In this document: positions 38,648-46,607 of the stretch, piece after piece | How the letters are laid out: each line of letters opens with the position of its first letter | Position numbering within the stretch: the stretch's first letter is position 1 | Origin: an uncultured Oxalobacteraceae bacterium | Lineage (GTDB): Bacteria > Pseudomonadota > Gammaproteobacteria > Burkholderiales > Burkholderiaceae | Reading direction: 5' to 3' | Assembly (NCBI GenBank): GCA_946480015.1 | Contig: CAMLIL010000027.1 | Coordinates: forward strand, 1-57,340 | DNA: 57,340 nucleotides | The notes under the pieces: generated by a model | Told to the model about the DNA's origin: nothing | The model's database searches: none | The model's input: only the letters and a program-made list of their open reading frames with translations | Program-made: the position numbers and the translations under genes

Positions 38648-39817
38648 ATGATATCAAACATACAACAAGCTGAACCGCTCACGCAGGCCCGCGCGCCCGC
38701 CACCGGCAAGCGCATTTGCCTGCTCAATTATTACGCCTGGGGGGTGATTGCCGACCTCGACGGCAAGAAAGTCCATATCGGCGGCGAAGAAGTCCAGCAC
38801 GCCTTGCTCTCGCGCTATCTGGCCAAGCGCGGTTTCGACGTCACCTCCCTGGTAGGCGACTTCGGCCAGCAGCCGCTCGAACAGGTCGGCGGGGTCAAGG
38901 TGCGCAAGACCTTCAAGCTGGCCGACGGCGTGCCGGGCCTGCGTTTTTTCACGCCGCGCCTGTCGAGCACCTGGGCCGCGCTCAAGGCCGCCGATGCCGA
39001 TGTGTATTACATCAGCTGCGCCGGCGCCATGGTCGGCGTGCTCGCCGCCTTTTGCCAGCTGTACCGGCGCCGCTTCGTGTTCCGTATCGCGTCCGACGCC
39101 GACTGCGACCCGTCCAGGCTGCTGGTCAGCAATGCGCGCGACCGCTGGCTGTACCACTACGGCCTGCGCCGCGCCCACAGCATCCTGGCCCAGACCCAGA
39201 AACAGGCCGATCTGTTGATGCGGCATTACGGCTTGCGCGCCCAGGTCGCCGGCATGTTTTCCGACCTGCCCGACGAGGTGGCCTGTTTCGGCGAGCGCAA
39301 TATCGATCTGCTGTGGCTGGCCAATTTGCGCTCGATGAAGCGCCCCGAATGGTTCCTCGACATGGTGCGCCTGCTGCCGCAGCTGCGCTGCGAAATGGCC
39401 GGCGGGGCCCATCCCGACGAGCTGGACCTGTATGCAAGGGCGGAGCAGGGCGCGCAGGCGCTGCCCAATCTGGTGTTTCACGGCCAGGTCAAGTTCGGCA
39501 CGACCCGTTCGCTGTTTTCGCGCGCGCGCATCTTCGTCAACACCTCGTCCTTCGAAGGCTTTCCCAACACTTATCTGCAAGCCTGGGCCAATGGGGTGCC
39601 GGTGGTCGCCACCTTCGATCCCGACGGCCTGATCGCCGCGCGCGGCCTGGGGGTGGCGGTACAGAGCGCCGAACAGGCGGCCGAGGCCGCCAGCGCCCTG
39701 CTGGCCTCGCCCGAAGCATGGGCCGCCTGCAGCGCGCGCTGCCGCGCCTACGCGCGCGAGCGCCTCGCGCCCGACACCGTGTCCCTGCCTTACCTGTCGG
39801 CCATGGTGCCGGCATGA
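38648..39817 (+). CDS. Glycosyltransferase family 4-type protein
   Basis: A 389-residue cytoplasmic GT-B glycosyltransferase. The N-terminal acceptor domain shows KRICLLNYYAWGV and GGEEVQHALLSRYLAKRGFD. The C-terminal nucleotide-sugar domain has SMKRPEWFLDMVRLLPQL and the retaining-GT motif EGFPNTYLQAWANGVPVV with its two acidic residues spaced E-x7-type. An ATG at 38648 is the first plausible start, although a TTG at 38615 is in frame and no good Shine-Dalgarno sequence is near either. The next gene begins in its stop (ATGA). Sugar specificity cannot be read from sequence. Confidence 0.87.
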   Translation: MISNIQQAEPLTQARAPATGKRICLLNYYAWGVIADLDGKKVHIGGEEVQHALLSRYLAKRGFDVTSLVGDFGQQPLEQVGGVKVRKTFKLADGVPGLRFFTPRLSSTWAALKAADADVYYISCAGAMVGVLAAFCQLYRRRFVFRIASDADCDPSRLLVSNARDRWLYHYGLRRAHSILAQTQKQADLLMRHYGLRAQVAGMFSDLPDEVACFGERNIDLLWLANLRSMKRPEWFLDMVRLLPQLRCEMAGGAHPDELDLYARAEQGAQALPNLVFHGQVKFGTTRSLFSRARIFVNTSSFEGFPNTYLQAWANGVPVVATFDPDGLIAARGLGVAVQSAEQAAEAASALLASPEAWAACSARCRAYARERLAPDTVSLPYLSAMVPA

Positions 39818-40413
39818 AGCGCCCGCAACGCGAATACCTGATGTGGCTATGGCAATCCGATCTGTACCGCCACATGGGCGGGCAGAGCGGCTTGAAGACC
39901 GCGCTGCGCGCCTATCGCCTGGTGCCCGGCTTCCGCTTCATGGTGTGGCTGCGCCTGGCCGCCGCCACCGCCGGCATGCGCGGCGCGTGGAAGCTGGTGC
40001 ACATTATTGCCCGCATCATGCACAAGCATTACCGCATCAAGTTCGGCATCTCGATTCCCTACAACACCGACATCGGCGCCGGCTTTTATATCGGCCACTA
40101 CGGCGGTATCGTGGTCAATGAGCGCGCGCGCATCGGCCGCAACTGTAATATTTCGCACGGCGTCACCATCGGCCAAACCAACCGCGGCGAGCGCGCCGGC
40201 GTGCCGGTGATCGGCAACGATGTGTATCTCGGGCCGGGCTCGGTCGTCATCGGCGCCGTCAAGATCGGCGACGGCTGCGCGGTCGGCGCCAATGCGGTCG
40301 TCACGCGCGACCTGGTCGACAACGCCATTGCCGTCGGCATTCCCGCCAAGGTCATTTCCACCAATGGCAGCGCCGGCTATGTCGAGTTCTGCGATTACCC
40401 GGGAGCGGGCTGA
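39814..40413 (+). CDS. Hexapeptide-repeat acetyltransferase, serine O-acetyltransferase-like
   Basis: A 199-residue left-handed beta-helix acyltransferase. A helical N-terminus (REYLMWLWQSDLYRH) is followed by hexapeptide repeats from about residue 75 (SIPYNTDIGAGFYIGHYGGI, then RIGRNCNISHGVTIGQ). The catalytic His lies in ISHGVTIG. The fold and repeat order resemble CysE, but the N-terminal domain is much shorter, and the location between glycosyltransferase and flippase genes points to O-acetylation of the exopolysaccharide. It overlaps the preceding stop (ATGA) and is itself overlapped by the flippase start (TGATG). Confidence 0.88.
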   Translation: MKRPQREYLMWLWQSDLYRHMGGQSGLKTALRAYRLVPGFRFMVWLRLAAATAGMRGAWKLVHIIARIMHKHYRIKFGISIPYNTDIGAGFYIGHYGGIVVNERARIGRNCNISHGVTIGQTNRGERAGVPVIGNDVYLGPGSVVIGAVKIGDGCAVGANAVVTRDLVDNAIAVGIPAKVISTNGSAGYVEFCDYPGAG

Positions 40414-41873
40414 TGGCAAGCCTCAAGCGCGGCGCGGTCACGCTCACGGCCGCCAACATGCTCGATTTCGGCCTGCAATTCCTGTTGCCGATCGCGCTGG
40501 TGCGCCTGTTGCCCACCGCCGCCTTCGCCGACTACCGCCTGGCCTGGCTGGCGATCGCGACCGCCATGGCGATCGCGCCGCTGGCGCTGCCGCGCAGCCT
40601 GTTCTATTTTCTGCCGCGCCATGAGCCGCGCCAGCGCGCCGCCTTCGTGCACCAGAGCGTGCTCCTGCTGCTGTTCACCGGCATGCTCGCGGGCCTGCTG
40701 CTGGGCCCATGGAATCCGCTGCTGCCCCCGAGCTTGCGGGCGATCGGCGACGCGCGCTGGTTCATGCCCGCCTTTCTGACCCTGTGGGTGGCGGGCAACC
40801 TGCTGGAATATCTGCCGAACGCCGGCGGCGACGTCCCGGCCCAGGCCAGGACCATCGTGCTGCTGGCCGTGCTGCGCGTGCTGCTGGTGGGCAGCGCCGC
40901 CGTGGCCGGCCGCGCCGACGTCGTGTTCGGCGCGCTGCTGGTCTACGCCGCCATCAAATTTGGCCTGTTGCTCCTGCACATACGGCGCCACTACGGCATG
41001 CGCTTTTTCCCCGTCGACCAAAGCGCCTTGCGCACCCAGATGGTGTACGTCCTGCCTTTCGGCCTGGCCGCCGCCCTGTTCCTGCTGCGCGGACAAGCCG
41101 ACCAGTGGGTCGCCGCCGCCATGTTCCCGGCCGCCACCTTCGCCGCCTATTCCATTGGCGCCGTGCTCAATCCGGTCGTCTCGCTGGTCAGGAACAGCGT
41201 CAGCAACGCCATTTCGCCGCGCCTGTCCAAGCTCGAATCGTCCCGGGACCAGGACGGCATGCTGCGCCTGAACCAGCAAGCCAACCTGGCCAGCGCCTTC
41301 GTGCTGGTGCCCACCTTGACCCTGTGCGCGGTGCTGGCGGTCCACATCGTCACCGTGGTGTACACCGCCAAATACCTGGTCGCCGCCGACGTGATGCGCA
41401 TCAACGCCATCGCCTTGCTGGGCGTGACGGTGGAAGTGAGCACGCTGACCGTGGTGCTCAACCAGGGCCGCTTCCTGCTGATGGCCGACGCCTGCATGCT
41501 GCTGCTCAGCCTGGCGGTCGGCATTGCCGGCGCCACCCTGTTCGGCGTACCCGGCGCCGCGCTCGGCAACCTGGTGACCCTTGCCGGCGGCAACGCCTTC
41601 AGCTTCTGGCGCGTCGCGCGCGTGACCGGCGTGCCGATCCGCCGCCTGCAGCAGTGGGGCACCATCGCCCGCATCCTGGCCGCGGCCCTGGGCGCGGGCG
41701 CGCTGACCGCCTTGCTCGACCGCGCCAACCTGATTGCCGCTGCGCTGCCCGAAGCCCTGATGCTGGGCGCCGTGTTCGTTCCGCTTTACCTGACCGGCCT
41801 GCAGCTGGCCGGTCTGATGCCGCAGGTGCGCGCGCTTTTTTTTCCGCGCATGCCGGTGCCATCCCCTTTATAA
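40413..41873 (+). CDS. Lipopolysaccharide/exopolysaccharide flippase (Wzx/MOP family)
   Basis: A 486-residue integral membrane protein with about 12-14 hydrophobic helices and no enzymatic motifs. The N-terminus (LTAANMLDFGLQFLLPIALV) and the pattern of paired helices are those of polysaccharide_synt/MOP flippases, which move undecaprenyl-linked repeat units to the periplasm. A charged cytosolic loop (SPRLSKLESSRDQDGMLRLN, about residues 270-290) is typical of the middle of this family. It is translationally coupled to the acetyltransferase gene. Confidence 0.88.
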   Translation: MASLKRGAVTLTAANMLDFGLQFLLPIALVRLLPTAAFADYRLAWLAIATAMAIAPLALPRSLFYFLPRHEPRQRAAFVHQSVLLLLFTGMLAGLLLGPWNPLLPPSLRAIGDARWFMPAFLTLWVAGNLLEYLPNAGGDVPAQARTIVLLAVLRVLLVGSAAVAGRADVVFGALLVYAAIKFGLLLLHIRRHYGMRFFPVDQSALRTQMVYVLPFGLAAALFLLRGQADQWVAAAMFPAATFAAYSIGAVLNPVVSLVRNSVSNAISPRLSKLESSRDQDGMLRLNQQANLASAFVLVPTLTLCAVLAVHIVTVVYTAKYLVAADVMRINAIALLGVTVEVSTLTVVLNQGRFLLMADACMLLLSLAVGIAGATLFGVPGAALGNLVTLAGGNAFSFWRVARVTGVPIRRLQQWGTIARILAAALGAGALTALLDRANLIAAALPEALMLGAVFVPLYLTGLQLAGLMPQVRALFFPRMPVPSPL

Positions 41874-41896
41874 ATAGAATCAAACAGGAATTCACT

Positions 41897-43048
41897 ATGC
41901 AAAAGCTGCTCTTTGTCTTTGGCACCCGCCCGGAAGCGATCAAGCTCGCTCCGGTCGTCCTGGCGGCCCGCGCCCATGGCGGCTTCGAGGTGGTCGTCTG
42001 CGTCACCGCCCAGCACCGCGACATGCTCGACCAGGTGCTGGCCTTCTTCGCCATCGTGCCCGAGTACGACCTGAACCTGATGAAACCGGGCCAGACCCTG
42101 ACCGGCGTCACCACCGGCGTGCTCGAGGGCCTGGTGCCCGTACTGGACGAGGTCAAGCCCGACTGGATGATCGTGCAGGGCGACACCAGCACCGCCTTCG
42201 TGGCGGCCCTGGCTGCCTTCTACGCCAAGGTCAAGGTCGCCCACGTGGAAGCCGGTCTGCGCACCGGCAACATTTACGAGCCCTTCCCGGAAGAGATGAA
42301 CCGCAAGCTGGTCGGCGCCATCGCCGAGATGCATTTCCCGCCCACCGCGCCCGCGCGCGAGAATCTTTTGCGCGAAGGCATTTCGCCGGAGCGCATCCTC
42401 GTCACCGGCAATACCGGCATCGACGCCCTGTATCTGGTGCGCGAGCGCCTGGCGCTTGACCCGGCCTGCCGCGCCCAGGTGGCCGCCGCGCTGGGCCCGC
42501 AGGAATTGCAGCGTTTCTTCCCGGCCAAGCGCCGCTTCGTGCTGGTGACCGCGCACCGCCGTGAAAGTTTCGGCGCCGGCTTCAAAGCCATCTGCACCGG
42601 CATTGCCGACTTGTGCAAGCGCTATCCGGACGTCGATTTCGTGTTCCCGGTCCATCCCAACCCGTCCGTGCGCGAAGCGGTCAACACCTACCTGATTCCG
42701 GCCCAGGCCGCCAACCTGGCCCTGTGCAAGCCGCTCGACTATCTGCCTTTCGTGGCCCTGATGCTGGGCGCCGAGGTGGTCCTGACCGATTCCGGCGGCG
42801 TGCAGGAAGAAGCGCCCAGCCTGGGCAAACCGGTGGTGGTCATGCGCGACGTCACCGAGCGCATGGAAGGCACCGCTTCCGGCATGGTGCACCTGGCCGG
42901 ACCGCACCGCGAGCGCATCGTCGCGGCGGTCGCCAGCCTGCTCGACGCCGGCGCCCACAGCGGGAAGGGCGGCAATTTCTATGGCGACGGCCACGCGGCC
43001 GAACGCATCCTGGACACCCTGGCCAGCCTGGGCAAGGAGGCCGCTTGA
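41897..43048 (+). CDS. wecB: UDP-N-acetylglucosamine 2-epimerase (non-hydrolysing), copy 1
   Basis: A 383-residue cytosolic GT-B-fold enzyme that interconverts UDP-GlcNAc and UDP-ManNAc. Classic WecB motifs are LFVFGTRPEAIKLAPVV, VQGDTSTAF, KVAHVEAGLRTGNIYEPFPE and EEMNRKL with the catalytic acids, VTAHRRESFG with the catalytic His region, and LTDSGGVQEEAPSLGKPVVV. It starts at 41897 with CAGGAA upstream. It is the canonical form of the two epimerases here. The next gene overlaps its stop (TTGA). Confidence 0.95.
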   Translation: MQKLLFVFGTRPEAIKLAPVVLAARAHGGFEVVVCVTAQHRDMLDQVLAFFAIVPEYDLNLMKPGQTLTGVTTGVLEGLVPVLDEVKPDWMIVQGDTSTAFVAALAAFYAKVKVAHVEAGLRTGNIYEPFPEEMNRKLVGAIAEMHFPPTAPARENLLREGISPERILVTGNTGIDALYLVRERLALDPACRAQVAAALGPQELQRFFPAKRRFVLVTAHRRESFGAGFKAICTGIADLCKRYPDVDFVFPVHPNPSVREAVNTYLIPAQAANLALCKPLDYLPFVALMLGAEVVLTDSGGVQEEAPSLGKPVVVMRDVTERMEGTASGMVHLAGPHRERIVAAVASLLDAGAHSGKGGNFYGDGHAAERILDTLASLGKEAA

Positions 43049-44343
43049 GTTCGCTCGATGTGCTGGCGGTCTGCTACTACGCGCCGCCGCAGCTCACTCC
43101 GCAGGCGATCCAGATCGGCCGCCAGTTGTATCACCTCGACGCCAAGGTCACCCTGCTGCACGGGCGCGATGCGCAGTGTGCCGCCGGCTACGACCAGTAT
43201 CCGGATTTCTTCCGCCGCATCGTGCCGCTGGAGGTGGCCCACCCCGGCCCGCTGCTCAAAGGCATCGCCCACCGCGCCGCCCAGCGCCTCTTGCCCCTGT
43301 ACGGCACCTGTCCCGACGCCTTCGGCCCGTGGCGCCGCGCCGCCTACCCGGTGGCGCTGCAGGCGATCGCGCACAAGCGCCCCGACGTCCTGGTCAGCTT
43401 CGGCATGCCCATGTCCGGCCACCTCATGGCGCTGGACATCAAACGCCAGAGCGGCTTGCCGTGGCTGGCCCATTTCAGCGACCCCTGGGCCGATAATCCT
43501 TTCCACGAAACCAATTGGCTGGAACACAAGGTCAATGCCGCCATGGAAGCCAAGGTGATCGCCGCCGCCGACCAGGTGCTGTTCACCTCGACCCGCACCC
43601 TGGCGCTGGTGATGGACAAATATCCGCGCAGCTGGCGCGACAAGGCCGCCGTGCTGCCGCACGCCTGGGACATGCAACACTTTGATGGACCGGACCCGCA
43701 GCCCGAACCCCGTGCGCCCGGCGTGCGCCACGTGATCCGCCACATCGGCGCCTGCTACGGCGCGCGCTCCCCCGAGCCGCTGTTCGCCGCGCTGCGGCGC
43801 ATCCATGAGCGCCAGCCCGAGCGCCTCAAGGGCGTGGTGTTCGAATTCGTCGGCCATATGACGCCGGCATTCCTGGAGTCCGGCAGCTACCGGGCGCTGC
43901 CGCCGGGACTGGTCACCGTGCGCGGCCAGGTCAATTACCGCACCTCGCTGACCCTGGCGCGCGACGCGTCGGCCCTGCTGGTGATCGACGCGCCCAGCAG
44001 CACCCCCAGCGTGTTCCTGCCGAGCAAACTGGTTGAATACATCGGCGCGCGCCGCCCGGTCTGGGGCATCACGCCGCCGGGCACCTCCGCCGACCTGATC
44101 GCCGAGTGGGGCGGCAGCGCCCGGCATTGCGCCGCGCCGGGCGATCTGGAGGCCATCGCGCGCATGCTGGTGCACGGCCTCGACCAGCTCGACGGTGACC
44201 AGCTGCGCGCGCAGCAGGGTCCGCTCGACGTATTGCAGCGCTACGCGCCGGCCCAGGTGGCCGGCAAGCTCAAAGCGCATATTCAATCGGCCATCGAGCG
44301 CAGCCGGTCTGCGCGCGTCGGCCAGGTTCCCGGGATCGTCTGA
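43045..44343 (+). CDS. Glycosyltransferase (GT4-like)
   Basis: A 432-residue GT-B protein. The start is a TTG overlapping the epimerase stop, with AAGGAGG four bases upstream; homology to the N-terminal Rossmann region (VLAVCYYAPPQLTPQAIQIG) begins immediately. The middle has HFSDPWADNPFHETNW, typical of a GT4 subgroup, and the C-terminal domain has FLPSKLVEYIGARRPVWGIT as the donor-binding loop. The usual second acidic residue of the E-x7-E motif is not obvious. It probably adds one sugar of the repeat unit; the donor is unknown. Confidence 0.82.
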   Translation: MSSLDVLAVCYYAPPQLTPQAIQIGRQLYHLDAKVTLLHGRDAQCAAGYDQYPDFFRRIVPLEVAHPGPLLKGIAHRAAQRLLPLYGTCPDAFGPWRRAAYPVALQAIAHKRPDVLVSFGMPMSGHLMALDIKRQSGLPWLAHFSDPWADNPFHETNWLEHKVNAAMEAKVIAAADQVLFTSTRTLALVMDKYPRSWRDKAAVLPHAWDMQHFDGPDPQPEPRAPGVRHVIRHIGACYGARSPEPLFAALRRIHERQPERLKGVVFEFVGHMTPAFLESGSYRALPPGLVTVRGQVNYRTSLTLARDASALLVIDAPSSTPSVFLPSKLVEYIGARRPVWGITPPGTSADLIAEWGGSARHCAAPGDLEAIARMLVHGLDQLDGDQLRAQQGPLDVLQRYAPAQVAGKLKAHIQSAIERSRSARVGQVPGIV

Positions 44344-44344
44344 C

Positions 44345-45514
44345 ATGAAATTGCTTTTTATTACCGACCAGCTCAAGTTCGGCGGCGCCGAACGCCATCT
44401 GGTGGCGCTGGCCACCGGGCTGGCGCAGCGCGGCCACGAGGTCGTCGTGGCCTATCTGAAAGACCAGGTCGAACTGGCCGATGCCCTGCGCGCCGGCGGC
44501 GTCCAGCGCCTGGAATGCTGCCACTCGCGTGGCGGGCTCGACCTGGCCGCCGTGCGCCGCCTGGCCGCGCTGGTCCGCCAGCTCGAGCCGGACGCCATGG
44601 TGGCCATCGCCCACTATTCGCTGATGTTTGCCACCTTCGCCCGGATGCTGGCGGGCTGGCGCGTACCGCTGACCTTCATCAGCCACAGCATGGATTGCGT
44701 GATCCGCAGCCGCGCCGACCGCCTGCGCTTCTTGGTTTACCGGCGCTTTTACCGCAGGGCCGATTGCGTGGTATTCGTCAGCCAGATGCAGCTGGGCTTT
44801 TTCGGCGCCATGGGCATCGTGCCGCGGCGCAGCGAGGTGGTGCACAACGGCATCGACCTGGCCCACTTCGATGCCGCCAGCGTGGCCGCCGCCGCCGCTG
44901 TCCTGCGCGCGCGCCACGCCATCGCGCCGGGCGAACTGGCGATCGGCCTGTGCGCCATTTTTCGTGAGGAAAAGCGCCACATCGACCTGCTGAGCGCCCT
45001 GGCCAGCCTGCGCCAGCGCGGCGTGCCGGCCCGCGCCGTGCTGGTCGGCGACGGGCCCATGCGCCCTGAGATCGAGACCGCCATCGACACCCTCGGCCTG
45101 CGCGGCGCGGTCGTGCTGGCCGGCTTCCAGCAGGACGTGCGTCCCTACATCGCCATGTGCGACGTGATGACCCTGACCTCCCACGCTGAAACTTTTCCGA
45201 TGGCAACGCTCGAATACATGGCGCTGGGCAAACCGCTGGTTGCCAGCGATGTCGGCGGCCTGCACGAACAGGTCAGCGACGGCGTCAACGGCTTGCTGTA
45301 TCGCCCGGGGGACACCGCGCGCCTGGCCGATGCGCTCGCCAGCATGGCCGACCCGGGCCTGCGCGCGCGCCTGGGCGAGGGGGCGCTCGCCACCGTGCGG
45401 GCGCGCTTCGACGTGCACAATATGGTCACCCGTTACGAAGCCATCCTCGCCGCGCTGGCGGGGCAGGGTATGCGCGCCGCGCGCGCACTGGGGCGGACCC
45501 GGCATGCCGACTGA
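44345..45514 (+). CDS. Glycosyltransferase family 4 protein
   Basis: A 389-residue retaining GT-B glycosyltransferase. The N-terminus LLFITDQLKFGGAERHLVAL is the typical glycine-rich acceptor loop. VVHNGIDLAHFD links the two domains, and the donor site is TSHAETFPMATLEYMALGKP with the E-x7-E pair. The start at 44345 is one base after the preceding stop, so expression is coupled. It overlaps the next gene by 11 bases. Confidence 0.92.
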   Translation: MKLLFITDQLKFGGAERHLVALATGLAQRGHEVVVAYLKDQVELADALRAGGVQRLECCHSRGGLDLAAVRRLAALVRQLEPDAMVAIAHYSLMFATFARMLAGWRVPLTFISHSMDCVIRSRADRLRFLVYRRFYRRADCVVFVSQMQLGFFGAMGIVPRRSEVVHNGIDLAHFDAASVAAAAAVLRARHAIAPGELAIGLCAIFREEKRHIDLLSALASLRQRGVPARAVLVGDGPMRPEIETAIDTLGLRGAVVLAGFQQDVRPYIAMCDVMTLTSHAETFPMATLEYMALGKPLVASDVGGLHEQVSDGVNGLLYRPGDTARLADALASMADPGLRARLGEGALATVRARFDVHNMVTRYEAILAALAGQGMRAARALGRTRHAD

Positions 45515-46607
45515 GGGCGGCGGCGCGCGCCCGGCAAGGCAGGTGATCATGATCGGCCCGTCGCCGCGCGCGCGCGGCGGCATGGCCACGGTCGTCCAGA
45601 CCCTGCTCGAACACGGTTATGAAGACGATGGCCGCTGCCGCTTCATCGCCAGCCACGTCGATGGCAGCCCCTTGGCCAAGGCCGCCCGCGCGGCCGGCGC
45701 GCTGGCCGAATTTGCCAGTTTGCTACTGCGCGGCAAGGTTGCCTTGCTCCACGTCCACGTCGCCTCGGGCGTGAGCTTCTGGCGCAAGGCGGCCTTCATG
45801 GCGCTGGCGTACGCGCGTGGCTGCCCGGTGATCTTTCACTTGCACGCCGGCCAGTTTCGCCAATTCATCGACGGCCTCAGTCCCGCCCGGCGGCGCCACG
45901 CGCTCGCCCTGATCGGCAAAGCGCGCGCCGGCTTCGCGCTGACCCAGGCCTCGGCCGACTGGATGCGCGACACCTGCCATCTCAAGCAGGTGGAGATTTT
46001 CCCCAACCCGATCGCCATCACGCCGGTCGACCCGGCCACCATACGCGCCGGCCGTGGCCATGAGATCGTGTTTCTGGGCCGGCTGGAAGAGAAGAAGGGG
46101 GTGTTCGATCTGGTACGCGCCTTCGCCGTCGTGCACGCGGAGTTGCCGCAAACCCAACTAGTGCTGGGTGGCGACGGCGACGCCGCGGGCGTGATGGCGC
46201 TCGCCAAAAAGTTGCAAATAGAAAATTTTGTAAAATGTTTAGGGTGGGTCGGGCCGGACGAGAAACCTGCCTTGCTGAAACGCGCGGCTGTTTTCGTTCT
46301 GCCATCACACTTTGAACAAATGCCAATGACAATTTTGGAAGCCTTGTCATTTGGTACACCAGTTGTGGGCACAAACGTTGGCGCCGTAGCAGATATGTTG
46401 GCTCATGGCAATAGCGGAAGTGTGGTGCCGCCGAAGGAAATTGCCGTGCTCGCTGCCTCAATTTTGCGCATAATGACCGATAATATCCGCACGGATATGA
46501 TGGCCGTGCGGGGACTTGAGCGAGTGAAGTCCGAATACATGGTCGAAACAGTAATACATCGTCTTCGACGACGTTATGAGGAGTTAGCGCATGAAGAAAT
46601 TAGTTAG
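45504..46607 (+). CDS. Glycosyltransferase family 4 protein with AT-rich 3' third
   Basis: A 367-residue GT-B enzyme. The N-terminus has IMIGPSPRARGGMATVVQTL; the C-terminal domain has IVFLGRLEEKKGVFDLVRAF, GWVGPDEKPALLKRA and FEQMPMTILEALSFGTPVVG with the donor-binding acids. The ATG at 45504 overlaps the preceding gene; an ATG at 45549 inside MIGPSP is an alternative. From about 46200 to its end the base composition falls to roughly 48% GC and codon use changes, although the protein stays normal for the family, which suggests a recombined segment. It overlaps the lyase gene by 17 bases. Confidence 0.9.
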   Translation: MPTEGGGARPARQVIMIGPSPRARGGMATVVQTLLEHGYEDDGRCRFIASHVDGSPLAKAARAAGALAEFASLLLRGKVALLHVHVASGVSFWRKAAFMALAYARGCPVIFHLHAGQFRQFIDGLSPARRRHALALIGKARAGFALTQASADWMRDTCHLKQVEIFPNPIAITPVDPATIRAGRGHEIVFLGRLEEKKGVFDLVRAFAVVHAELPQTQLVLGGDGDAAGVMALAKKLQIENFVKCLGWVGPDEKPALLKRAAVFVLPSHFEQMPMTILEALSFGTPVVGTNVGAVADMLAHGNSGSVVPPKEIAVLAASILRIMTDNIRTDMMAVRGLERVKSEYMVETVIHRLRRRYEELAHEEIS

